Of a stretch of DNA of 64,000 nt, positions 54,008 to 64,000 are shown piece after piece. How positions within the stretch are numbered: position 1 is the first letter of the stretch; the number at the start of each line of letters is the position of its first letter. Source of the stretch: Canna indica (taxonomy: Eukaryota; Streptophyta; Magnoliopsida; Zingiberales; Cannaceae); contig CP136894.1 of the NCBI GenBank assembly GCA_034359265.1, positions 25,760,501 to 25,824,500 on the forward strand. Reading direction: 5' to 3'. Made by a program: the position numbers and the translations under genes. The notes beneath the pieces are model-generated. The model was given only the letters and a program-made list of their open reading frames with translations. It did not search any database and was not told where the DNA came from.

Positions 54008-55312
54008 TTAAATTGATCTCCTTTTGGGTGAGCAAGTACTGGAGGCATACACTTTGTGGTCAGTATAAATCTCACAAGCCTCACCGTACAAGTAGTGACA
54101 CCATAGCTTCAGAGCAAACACTACAACCGTCAGTTCGAAATCATGTGCTGGATAATTCTTTTCATACACTTTCAACTGGCGAGACGCATAGGCAATAACC
54201 CTACCATACTGCACCAGGACACAGCCCAGGCCAACCCGAGAGGAGTTACAGTATACCATAAATCCTCCTGAGCCAGAAGGTACGGCCAAAATGGGTGCTG
54301 ACGTTAGGCATTCCTTGAGATTCAGGAAGCTCTCCTCACACTTCCCGTCCCACTCAAATTTGACCTTCTTCTGGGTTAACCGAGTCAGAGGAGTTGCAAT
54401 TTTTGAGAAATTTTCTACAAACTTCCTGTAATACTCGGCTAACCCCAAGAAACTGCGGACCTTGGTTACACTAGTCGGCCGCTTCCAGTCCTTTACTGCC
54501 TCTATCTTGGTAGGGTCCACACTGATTCCTTCCTTGGACACTATATGACCTACGAATCCCACACTTTCTAACCAAAACTCACACTTGGTGAATTTGACAT
54601 ACAACAAATGTTTTCTGAGGGTCTTCATGACCAATTTCAAATGCTCGGAGTGCTCCTCCTTGCTCTTGGAATACACTAGGATGTCGTCAATGAAAACGAT
54701 CATAAATTTGTTCAGGTATTCTTTGAACACTCTGTTCATAAGGTCCATAAAGGCTGCAGGGGCATTAGTTAACCCAAATGACATCACCAGGAACTCATAA
54801 TGGCCGTAGCGGGTCCTGAAGGCAGTCTTGGGTACGTCACGATCTCGGATTCTCAACTGATGTTATCCAGACCTCAAATCAATCTTTGAGAACCACTGCG
54901 CCCCAAGCAACTGATCGAACAAGTCATCGATTCTAGGCAGGGGGTAACGATTTTTTATTGTCACATTGTTGAGCTGCCTATAGTCGATGCACATGCGCAT
55001 GGACCCATTCTTTTTCTTCACAAATACGATTGGAGCACCCCATGGGGACACACTTGGGCGAATGAAGCCCAAATCCAGCAATTCCTGCAACTGCGCCTTT
55101 AACTCACGAAGTTCAGACGACACCATCTTATAAGGTGGGATGGAGATCGGTGCTGCCCCGGGCTGCAATTCAATGCAGAATTTGATTTCTCTCTCAGGCA
55201 ACAATCTGAGCAATTCTTCTTGGAAGACATCGGGGAACTCGTGGATTACTGGAGTTCCATCAATCTCCTGAGTCGTGTCCCCCCTTCCCTCGGCCACCGA
55301 TACAAAGGCCAA
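54008..55312 (-). pseudogene. family B reverse transcriptase and RNase H
   Basis: The frame 55312-54863 has [56 protein letters not shown] and FSKIDLRSG, then TAA at 54863-54865. The same frame continues (54856-54008): [40 protein letters not shown] with an intact catalytic [44 protein letters not shown], and RNase H with [38 protein letters not shown] and ACEIYTDHK. After HK the frame changes. With about 430 readable codons and one nonsense codon this is the best preserved polymerase in the window, though still not functional as it stands. Confidence 0.92.
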
Positions 55313-55393
55313 GAAGGACTGACAGTCGCCCGACAGTAGTTTGCGAGTCTTTAGGGCTGAAATGATTCACATGGGCTCACCCCCTCCATCTCC

Positions 55394-55990
55394 CTAGAAG
55401 GTGAACTGCGGCAACCTCGACTTATTGAATGTGATGATCTTAGCCCGGCAATCTACAGACGCAAATTGCTCTGCCAGCCAGTCCATGCCGAGTATGACCT
55501 CGAGTTCAAGCATGGGCAAGAGTGTCAATTCTGCTCTCAATGCATGACCGCAGATGATCACCTCGCAGTCCCGAAAGATTGATTCAGCTATTATGGTATT
55601 GCTCGTGAGCGTCGACACCACAAATGGAACATCAAGCAAGGAAGGTGCCATTGGAAATCTAGCAGCAAACTCGGCAGATACAAACGACAACAAGACACTC
55701 GGATCAAATAGAACATAAGCATCATATGAATTTATTAAAATAGTACATGCTACCACTGCCTTTGACGCATCTGCCCCATCACGGTTCATAGCGAGCACCC
55801 TGGCAGATGGTCTCTCTAAATGGCTAGCCTGCAGCCCCCTGTTCTGCATCTGCTCTCTCTGAGCCACTGACCCCACTGACATAGGTGCATTTCCTTTTGA
55901 CTGATCAGATTTCTGACCAACTCTCATCGGACAGTCCTTCTTGAAGTGCCCGACCCGGCCGCATTTATAGCAAGCATCCGTGTGGCCAAG
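55394..55990 (-). pseudogene. family B zinc knuckle and protease
   Basis: The zinc knuckle CYKCGRVGHFKKDCP (CX2CX4HX4C) is encoded near 55974-55931, in the same frame as the protease that follows. The protease has AYVLFDPSVLLSFVS: the catalytic Asp is kept but the following Gly and the ATH stretch are changed, which should abolish activity. VSTLTSNTIIAES, FRDCEVIICGHALRAELTLL and LEVILGMDWLAEQFA follow, ending PQFTF and TAG (55394-55396). RT continues in the same frame. Gag, separated by one TAG at 56000-56002, is also in this frame. Confidence 0.9.
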
Positions 55991-55999
55991 ACAGCCCCC

Positions 56000-57020
56000 C
56001 TAGTGCCTCCGACAGTAGCTGCCACATTGCGGCACCTCCACCATCTGAGAAGCACCCCATGACCTTGCTGGCCTTACTGTCCCAGACCCTGGGCCCCCAC
56101 GCCCCTGGCTACCATTCTGGCCTTGGCTTTGTTGGTGGTCTGCAGCGATCACCGCCCCCTCTGAATGCCACGGTCGAACCCCAGACCCTTGCGGCTGAAA
56201 TTTCTTCTTGACTGGCCTGTCATTCCTCTCGAACGACACCAAAGCTTCCTTCTGAAGGGCTTCGTCCACCACCCGAGCAAGAATGAAATCCTCGGTATAG
56301 TGGATGAGTCTGCCAATCTGAGGCCTCAAGCCCCCAACGAACCTCTTGACCCTAGCGGTCTCAGATGCCACTAGGGTCGGATGATATTTGGAAAGACGGT
56401 TGAATTCCATCTCATACTCAGACACTGACATGCTGTCAGCTTGGCACAGCATCTCAAAGTCCCGGGCCCGCTTGTACTGTTCTTCCACAGCCGCCCTAAA
56501 TTCCTCCCATGTGGGAGGCGGCGTGCTTGCTCCTCTACGAGCCCTCCAAGTGTGCAGCCAAACCTTTGTCGGTCCCCTCATCTGAAGTCCGACCATACGA
56601 GCCGCTGCCTCCGATGAGCACCCCAGCTCCATGCATACTTCGTAGCAATCCCCCAGAAACTCAATGACTTCCACCTGCCGATCTGTCCCGATGAATTCTG
56701 GCAACTTCAGCGTGACGAAGTTTTCATAGGATGGGGCTCTTGGAGCCCTGATTACTAGTGCTACTGCCACGACCATCTTCGATACCACCGGAACTACAGG
56801 TACGGGTTGCGGCGGCGACTGCTGCTGCTGCATCATTTGATGTCTCAATTCCTGCTCCCTAAGGAGCGCCTCTATTAGCTGAGCTACCTGAGCCTGCAAT
56901 CGAGCAACCGTAGACTCTTGTCCCTGATTCTCGAACTGCTCTCTATCTCTACCCTAGGCCCGACCTCGGCCTCGACGTTCTGTCGAATTACTGCCGCTGC
57001 CGCTCAGTGCAGCATTATGA
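56000..57020 (-). pseudogene. family B gag capsid region
   Basis: The frame (299 codons, 56899-56000) has a Gln/Pro-rich N-terminus, FIGTDRQVEVIEFLGDCYEV, SSEAAARMVGLQMRGPTKVW, TWEEFRAAVEEQYKRARDFE, MSVSEYEMEFNRLSKYHPTL and ETARVKRFVGGLRPQIGRLI, then a Gly/Gln/Arg-rich tail. This is the gypsy gag domain, better kept than the copies at 2641 and 11621. Upstream similarity to the copy at 3470-3590 reaches about 57020, so the real start may precede the called one but a TAG near 56955 blocks it. The 5' LTR that should lie above 57020 is not recognisable. Confidence 0.92.
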
Positions 57021-57029
57021 TCTCCATCA

Positions 57030-57560
57030 CACTAACCCATAGAAAAAAAAAATTTCTCACAACAACAAAAGTAACAATTAGAGGCAACCAAATTTATCTC
57101 TAAAAGTTAAATATTTGTCTCTATAACTTTTAGAGACAAATAAAATTATTCGTCTCTTGAGCCTCCGTCCCTAAAAGTATTAGAGACATATAATACATTT
57201 GTCTCTACAAATATAATAGAGGCATATATATTTGTCTCTAATATATAAATACTATTAGAGACACATAATATATTTGCCTCTAAAAATATTAATAGAGACA
57301 TATACATTTGACTCTAAAAATATTAATAGAGACATATACATTTGTCTCCAAAAAATATTATAGAGGCATATATATTTGCCTCTAGAAACTTTAGTGGGGG
57401 CATTTATATTTGCCTTTAATATACAAACACGGTTAGGAGCATGTATGCCTCTAAAATATTATTAGAGTCATACATATTTGTCTTTAATATACATAAATAT
57501 CATTAGGGGCATACATAATTGCCTCTAAAAGTATTAGTAGAGGCATATATATTTGTCTTT
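57030..57560. repeat. array of TTAGAGACA/TGTCTCTAA motifs, possible CACTA subterminal region
   Basis: About a dozen units of 35-45 bp, each with TATTAGAGACATATA followed by ATTTGTCTCTAA, so each is an inverted repeat; later units read GAGGCATA/TGCCTCTA. The array begins after CACAACAACAAAAGTAAC (57060), which resembles a CACTACAACAAAAG terminus with a changed base. The matching right end was not found. Confidence 0.7.
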
Positions 57561-58879
57561 AATGAAAGTAAATTTTATTGATTCTAAATTAAAAATTGGA
57601 CTAAATTTTGTCGCATTATATTTGATTAATGAATAATTTAATTGTCTATAAAATTTAAGTAGATTCAATGAATTTTGCTCAAAAAACAAAATATTTTTAA
57701 CTAAAAAAATTATAATTAATAAGAAAATTGATTACACATATGTCACTTTCAAGAAAATACATCTTAAAAGACTAAACTATAAGTTTCATAATAATCCATC
57801 TAGACCGCAGCTGGACAAAATCTTATCACAATCTTCCCATTCTCAACAACACAATCAATAGAATAAAGCTTAACAACAACCTTAGAGAAGAGAGAAAATG
57901 ACGTAGGTATACTTGCAAGAGCTTTGGAGGAGACCCTTCTTATTTTTGAATCTTCAATAGATTGTGTGAGCTTCACCTCATCCCTATGCTTCAAATGAGA
58001 TGACGTATCCACCATACTGCTCTTATTCAACATTGTATCTTAACAAAAATAAAAAAACTTCACTATACTTGAGATGAATGAACATCATTAATGGATAAGG
58101 AAATAGTTGATTCACATATTGATTACACTAAGAATTTTGAGTTGCCATAAACATATTCAATCATGACGAAATCATAACAAAAAAAAACTTTTGCACCTCA
58201 AGTTCACTCATCTAAATAGTTGGCCTTTGATGGGAAGAAGGAGAAATAGAATGTGAGTTGGCAGCATCTTCAGCATCTTTGCCATGCATAGCAGCTGTGA
58301 TTAGAATAACACTACCATGCATAGCAGGCTCTTGACAAAGAAGTTGATATTCAATGCAGTACAAAAACTCAATGAACCAATGTTTTCATGTTGATAAGCT
58401 ATTCAACAAAAACCATGTTGAATGTAAAACTCAAAATTCAAAACAAATAAAATAAATTTGTTAACCACTAACATTCTATTCACACAATAAATTTTTTGTT
58501 CCTATGATATAGGAATATAATAGAAAAGACCAAGCACATTAACAGCTAATTCCCTCTAGAAAATACAAAAAGTATGTAAGTAGCCTTGGTCTTTTAACAG
58601 TTACTCCAAAAGAACATCTCAACAAGTAGGTAAGTCACTATCTAAAAAAACTCCTTAAAAGATAAAAGGTACCATCTAAATGGTTCAATATGGGAACACA
58701 AAATTCAACTCACACCATACTAGATGTAAGATTTCTAATTATTAGATAATTAAGAAAAGTTCCCTTATTTTCACAATTGATACTCTTACAATTATACATG
58801 TTCATAAGGATAATTTAGGTCTAGCCTAGTGTTTATAATTAGAAAATACTAGGCAAACTACATGTTCTACTATAATCAA

Positions 58880-59090
58880 AAAATACTTCCATGGTAGAAG
58901 TATATACTAGCCAAATGTTTTATGATTTGATCCCATGGATTTCGTGACAATTGTTTGGGAAAAAATTCATGATATATATATATATATATACTTCCATTGT
59001 AGAAGTATATACTAGCCTAGTGTTTTATGATTTGATCTCATGGATTTTGTGACAATTGTTTGGGAAAAAATCCATGATTTATATATATAC
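58880..59090. repeat. tandem duplication of about 105 bp separated by (TA)n
   Basis: Copies start ACTTCCATGGTAGAAGTATA (58886) and ACTTCCATTGTAGAAGTATA (58990) and both end in TCATGAT or CCATGAT followed by TA repeats. They differ at about six positions. Confidence 0.9.
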
Positions 59091-61081
59091 AAACTTGCAT
59101 AAGTTTCTTGTACTAGTAAGTTGCTTAAACCTCGTCAGATACTGTCCCCTTCTCATTAACATCTATGCCGTCCAAAAACTTCATGCAATTTAATCTAATG
59201 ATTTTACAAGTTCCAGTTTGGCTTTAAAGTGGCTTTTATTCTCTCTTGTTTGTCTTCTATTTCTCTAAACTAAGAGGAATCAGTAGTCAACCTGTTTGTC
59301 TCCTCTTGATGCTCTACCACAGTTATACCTGCAGGACTCAAATGGTGGATCGGGTGACCATCTCCCTATTAATTTAAAGGAGATATAGTTTAAAATAAAT
59401 ATAATTATATTTTTAAAGCGATCCACGAGTACATGTGAGAAAAATTAACTAATATGTTACAACACACTGCTGCACTCATCTGAGTAGAATACACTTGTTT
59501 TGAGTTTCCATTCAAACTAACAATAACTTCAGAGATATAACAAAAAGATTAGATTCCACAATTATAATCTGCCCGCTCATAATTTTTGGTAAACAAATGA
59601 AACTCAAAAGGTGGAAGATTGCGAACTACCATTGAAAAGAAGCTTCTAGGTGAAGCAACATTGGGATACTCAGCAGTTGGCTTCAGTTTAAATCTAACAA
59701 CAACAGCGCATCAGCCTACTAGGCATCAAGCACCAAATCAACAAATGTAAGTTCTAAACACTCATAATTAACTGCTCACAAAATACTTTTATATATTGAC
59801 TTGATACAGATACTAAGTTGAGGACTAAACTAAATATTAGGTAGAAAACATGCATTTGAAACTTATGAAAAATTAGTACATCCAAGCACAAAATATTTGG
59901 AATTCTCATCTAGCAGAAGCACAAGTTCATCTAAATCAACTTTCAATTTTCAAAAGGTAGACAAATTCATACCTGAATAAAAATTCACAAATATGTTAAT
60001 GCATATCTGAGTAAAAGATTTTCTTTTCTGCACCATAAGCCAAATCTGAATTCATCGAATAATATATCCTGAGATTAAGTAGTTAACACGTCATAAAGAG
60101 AAAAGGTCTAACTTTTTTTCATGTATCACCCAGTACTAAATAAACAAATACACAAAGATGAAATTACTATAGAAACAAAAGCAGATTTAAAGGTAGAAGA
60201 CCAGGAAAAAGCATACTTTAGATGGAGGTTACTCTTATCTCCAAGTAATGCACAATGGATTAAAAGCACTATAGGTGTTCCACCATGCATACATGAAAAT
60301 CATGGAAGATTGATGCAGCTATCCAATTAACAAGTCTTTTTTATATACTATATGGCCCTCCTCCATAGTACAACTGTATGTTTGACCATTAAAAGTAGAA
60401 GAAAGTAAACTTGTGTCTGATATATTGTAACCCAAAATAGAGTCCAGTTAACGGGCATCAAATTAGAAAAACATAATACATAATACAGAGTCCAGTTAAC
60501 TTGCACTTCTCGAGAAATTTGCACAATCTCGAGTAATTGAGAATGCATGTATAACTTGTGATCAATTGATCATATTGTAAAACATAATACATACCTAAGG
60601 TGCAGGAACAATACATGAGAGGAGCTTTATCAAATCTCGGGCTTTGATAATAGTGTATGGGTCCCTAGTTTTTCAAGTGGTTGAAACAGTCATAGATCCC
60701 TCAACCTACAATGAAATAGGCCCAACCAAAGTTAATATAAAGAGGGATGTGCTCAAATCCATAGTTTTTCTTAAACATGCTTTCTTTTTCTGAATTATAT
60801 AATGTGGGCATGTGCTCAAATCCATAGCTATGGAGCATCTCTCAAGATCAATGAGTTATTATGATTTCACTAATTATTCAAGAAATAGTCCTCATTTAAA
60901 CAAATGTTTCTAAAAAACCAAGGAAACAATTAGGAAGACGATGAACATTAAAATGGGAATGATAGAAGAAAACCTCGTTTCGCAATGCACAAAACTGATT
61001 GAGATTTTAATCACATTCATCGAGCAACACATCATATATACGAGGGGAAAAAAGTGAAATAAGGAGTTGGAGAAGAAATGA

Positions 61082-61143
61082 GTATACCGTGCCCTTGTAG
61101 TTATGCTTCCGGAGGAAATTGAGCAAGGGGTACAAGCCAATAG
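61082..61143 (-). pseudogene. possible sucrose-synthase-like exon end
   Basis: The minus strand reads IGLYPLLNFLRKHNYKGT and then a GGTATAC donor-like site. Sucrose synthases have PLLxFLRxHxYKG just before an intron. Only about 15 residues match and no neighbouring exon was found, so this may be chance or a captured fragment. Confidence 0.25.
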
Positions 61144-61739
61144 TTGGTGAGGCTATAGCACTCCCTATCATGCGGCCGCATCAGTGATAAGGCGATGATT
61201 GTTGATTGTGATAAGGGATCTTTTTCCCTATCATGCGGCCGTGTCGGTGATAGGGCGATGACGGCCAGAGATGGAGCGTCAATGAAAGGGATTCCGTTGA
61301 CGTGTGTAAAAAGATGATGAATGCAGGAGCAGGGCAGAGATGGGAAGACGCGGAAGAGACAACAGAAGCAGAAGGGGTCGAGATTGGAGAGATACAGGAT
61401 GGGGAAAAGAGGTGGGAGGAGCGGCATCGCGAGATCAAGAAAAAAATGATCGAATAGGAGGAAGAAGGTTACATGACTTGAGATAGGGCACTGATGGACG
61501 CGTTGGTGAAAGGGATTCCACACGCGTCATGATTGTAGGAGTGGGACGAGCAGAGATGGGGAAGCCGCGGGGGAGAACAAAACCAACAGGGATTGAAATA
61601 TATTGCAGGATTGGAGAGACGTGCAGGATAGGGAAAAAATGAGGAAATTCCTGGAATCCTGATCTTGCGGCTCAATTATTCCAGACGCGGTCTTAAATTG
61701 CTTTTTTTCTAAAAATAAAATATTTAATTAATTTTTTTA

Positions 61740-62456
61740 CTATATAAGACTTTCTGAGACCAAATACTTATTGTAAGCATAGCATGAAGAATTAGCATTG
61801 TCATTTTTATTATCATGACTAGGTGAAGAAGAGTGTACCTCATCATTAGCATCCATGAGGCTAACTTTAGATGTGACTTCATAGTCATGGCTAGAAGGTG
61901 CTTCAAGTGAGTGAGATGTGGAGGTGGAAACACTTGACCTCTTCCTTGCTTTGTTCTTCATGCTTGGGCAATTTTTCTTCACATGCCCCTTTTCTTTGCA
62001 AGCATGATATTTTATCTTTCGTTTTCGGCTCTTATAATTGCTCCTTTGACTAGAAGCACTATGACCATCAAAACCAAGATTAGTAATAGATGAGTGAGAA
62101 TTGTCATCACCACCTTCATTAAAAGTGTCAATTTCTTTGATTTTGGCATTATCATATAAAACATTTAAAGTGACCCATAAATCAAAAGCTAAAGAACAAT
62201 GCATGACTTTTTCTAGGATGTTATTTGGTATGGCACAAAATATGCAATTCATGGCTTCTCCATTAAATTGAAACATTTTCTTGTCAAGTTCACTCCAATC
62301 ATGCATGTCAACCTTAGGATAGGTGTATTCAAATTTCAACATGTTATAAACACCAAAACCTCTAGTCTTTAAGAAGGAGTACATTCTAGACTTCCAAAGA
62401 CCAAAGTTTGATTCATCGAACCTAGGAGGTGAAGACGTTAAACACTCTAGTGCCAT
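61740..62456 (-). pseudogene. SIRE-type copia gag, 3' truncated
   Basis: The ATG at 62456 opens a 238-codon frame close after the primer site. It has LTSSPPRFDESNFGLWKSRM, FLKTRGFGVYNMLKFEYTYP, FNGEAMNCIFCAIPNNILEK and HCSLAFDLWVTLNVLYD (UBN2-type gag), then basic KSRKRKIKYHACKEKGHVKK and NCPSMKNK. The zinc knuckle should be CX2CX4HX4C but the first Cys is Tyr (KYHACKEKGHVKKNC), so it is probably inactive. The frame runs out at 61740 in unrelated AT-rich DNA; protease and pol are missing. It belongs to the LTR at 62526. Confidence 0.88.
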
Positions 62457-62511
62457 TTTCCGGATCGAGAGACGATGTAGAGGAGATGGTGAAATATCAA
62501 TCTACGACCTT

Positions 62512-62523
62512 GCTCTGATACCA
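62512..62523 (-). other. primer-binding site of the right copia element
   Basis: On the minus strand TGGTATCAGAGC, two bases after the LTR end. Confidence 0.92.
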
Positions 62524-62525
62524 AA

Positions 62526-64000
62526 TGTTGGGTAAAATGGCACACTAAAGGGGGGGGTGAATAGTGTGTTTACTAATTCTTATTGCCTAATTCCAGTTTT
62601 AATCGTTTCTTTGGTTACTTAGGCAAATTACAAGTTAAGTGACTAAATGCGGAAGCGATAAATGATTAAGCAATAAAGACAAACAAAATACCAATGCAAA
62701 CACAAGATTTATAGTGGTTCGGCCCTAATGCCTACTACACTAGCTAAGCACCCCGCTTAGGATTTTCAAACTAACTTTTACTAGATTGATGATGTTTTCC
62801 TTACACAGAGGACTTTAACTCGAAGAGTCTCACTCTCTACCTAAGGCACTTCCGCACCCGGAAGTCGATGCCTTCTTACCGAGAGCACTCTTCCACCTCA
62901 ACCTAAGGGACAACTCAACTAATCCTAGTAAACTATATTTACACAGGTGGTTTTACACCTTCTACACCAAGGATACCACTTACACACAAGACCTAATACT
63001 AGGTCTTCTTACAAGCTTGAATACAATGAAAGAAATCACAAAAATATACAAGTAATGGAGCAAATAAATACTACAACAAGTACTTAGCTCCAAACACGAG
63101 TCCTAGTTCCTCTTGATGCCTTGAGATGATGAATCGATAAATCTTGAAGGCTAAATCAAGGTGTTATCCTGGAAACTAGGGCTATTAAATGGATGGCTCA
63201 AGAAAAGCTTTAGAATGATCAAGAATTTGCTCAATGAAAGCTTGGATCAATTGTGTAGAAGTTTTAAGGAAGGATGGAGAAGAGTATTTATAACCCCCAG
63301 CAGAAACAGCGCGACAATGGGCGGAATACTATTCATTTCCACCGTTCGACCGCTTGTCGGTCGATCGTCGGTCGATCGACCACCTGCGACTGCTAGCCTT
63401 TCTGTGCTTGAATCGCACTGATCGGTCGACCGGAGGGTCGACCGCCAGAGTCACGAGATGAGCGATCCACAATCCGGTTAAACGATCAGTTGACCGACGC
63501 ACACACTGCCATTTTTCTGCCTCTGTCGGTCGATCGACTGATGGACCAAAAATTTGATAGACTGGGCAGACCAGTTTGTTTAGGCTGTGTTTGCTCGTTT
63601 TTGGTTACGTCTTCGCTAAGTCTACTTATATAACATTTATTAACTTTAAGTTAATAACTTTAAAACATAAATATTATATAAGGATTACCCTCATTTGAAT
63701 TCAATAAAAATATCTAAAAAATTAAAATCCTTAAGAATCAAAATCTAGTTTTTGGGGTCTAGTACAAATTTTCAGAAAACATAAATTTTCTAATCTCCCG
63801 GGTCAAATATGTTAGGCTAAAAGCTTTCAAAAATTCCTTAAAAATATCTCGTTATCTAATTTCTACCCAAGGAACAATTATCGCCATTTTTTTATGTTAG
63901 GAAAATATCTAGGTCATATAGCTCTCCAAGGAGCTCCCTAGGTTATTTCAGGACGGTCTCCGAGTTTTCATGATTTGGGATTCGGGAATGGTTTTTGGAT
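62526..64000 (-). repeat. 5' LTR of the right SIRE-type copia element, running out of the window
   Basis: On the minus strand the LTR ends ATTCACCCCCCCCTTTAGTG, then 20 bp closing in CCCAACA, as in the other SIRE-type LTRs. It has a TATA box at about 63285-63295 (TTATAAATAC on the minus strand). The start TGTT with GATGATAACAAAC is not seen before position 64000, so the LTR is at least 1475 bp or has an insertion in its 5' part. No gene is present. Confidence 0.75.
63340..63560. repeat. GGTCGACC-type palindrome array in the right SIRE LTR
   Basis: CGGTCGATCG, CGGTCGATCGACC, CGGTCGACCG and variants, about nine copies. It occupies the same relative place, upstream of the TATA box, as the arrays at 1219 and 43560. 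Confidence 0.85.

Larger units (their letters stand above)
57561..61739. other. AT-rich region without a supported gene
   Basis: Possibly the body of an element started by the repeat array at 57030. Minus ORFs of 76-140 codons occur (57800-58033, 60910-61140, 61101-61523) with no clear known domain; the first ends SFSLFSKVVVKLYSIDCVVE and then a short tail, which I do not recognise. CCTATCATGCGGCCG occurs twice (61164 and 61227), and TGATGGACGCGTTGGTGAAA resembles 61281-61310, a rough ~230 bp duplication at 61160-61600. It also holds the tandem repeat at 58880-59090 and the possible exon at 61082-61143. Confidence 0.45.

Noticed and set aside
57800..58033. 77-codon ORF on the minus strand
   Set aside because: Could be an exon of a captured gene, but I recognise no family and see no supporting neighbours.

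Overview
The window is repeat-dominated nuclear DNA of a flowering plant. Evidence: Ty3/gypsy chromoviruses, Ty1/copia elements with tRNA-iMet primer-binding sites, CACTA (En/Spm) transposons, a plant L1-type LINE ORF1, and intron-bearing fragments of plant genes. The GC-rich first exon of an RNase III-like gene hints at a monocot, but the species cannot be named. No intact host gene was found; almost every long ORF is retrotransposon or transposase remnant or its antisense shadow. Names A, B and C for LTR families and numbers for CACTA elements are mine.

Layout. 1-2107: 3' end of a SIRE-type copia element with its LTR. 2110-6477: minus-strand gypsy remnants (integrase tail, LTR scrap, gag, family B LTR). 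6478-17568: a truncated family A LTR, then a family A gypsy element on the plus strand with two ~2.75 kb LTRs and a gag-protease-RT-(deletion)-chromodomain interior; its 3' LTR carries a 312 bp MITE. 17569-27125: LTR-like sequence broken by CACTA-1 (truncated) and CACTA-2, with CACTA-3 nested in CACTA-2; CACTA-2 and CACTA-3 hold pieces that look like captured host genes. 27126-35339: family C 5' LTR, family B LTR (minus), a gypsy RNaseH/chromodomain scrap and a complete family A LTR. 36040-41480: an RNase III-like (RTL) pseudogene split by a copia element with a 5 bp target duplication. 41890-44664: LINE ORF1 remnant and a SIRE-type LTR. 45110-57020: family B gypsy element on the minus strand, cut in its integrase by CACTA-4 (5311 bp, AAG duplication), which carries decayed TNPA-like and TNP2-like transposase genes. 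57030-61700: short-repeat and AT-rich DNA without a supported gene. 61740-64000: minus-strand SIRE-type copia gag, primer-binding site and 5' LTR.

The elements form a stratigraphy: CACTA-4 is younger than the gypsy element it splits, CACTA-3 younger than CACTA-2, the MITE younger than the family A element, and the 36.3-40.8 kb copia younger than the RTL gene it interrupts. The observations most worth following are the captured SET-domain exons with preserved splice sites in CACTA-3, the split RTL gene, a same-frame TAG after the protease shared by two gypsy families, templated filler DNA at the internal deletion of CACTA-4, hairpin-forming stretches upstream of the CACTA-4 transposase, and arrays of GGTCGACC-type palindromes inside all SIRE-type LTRs.
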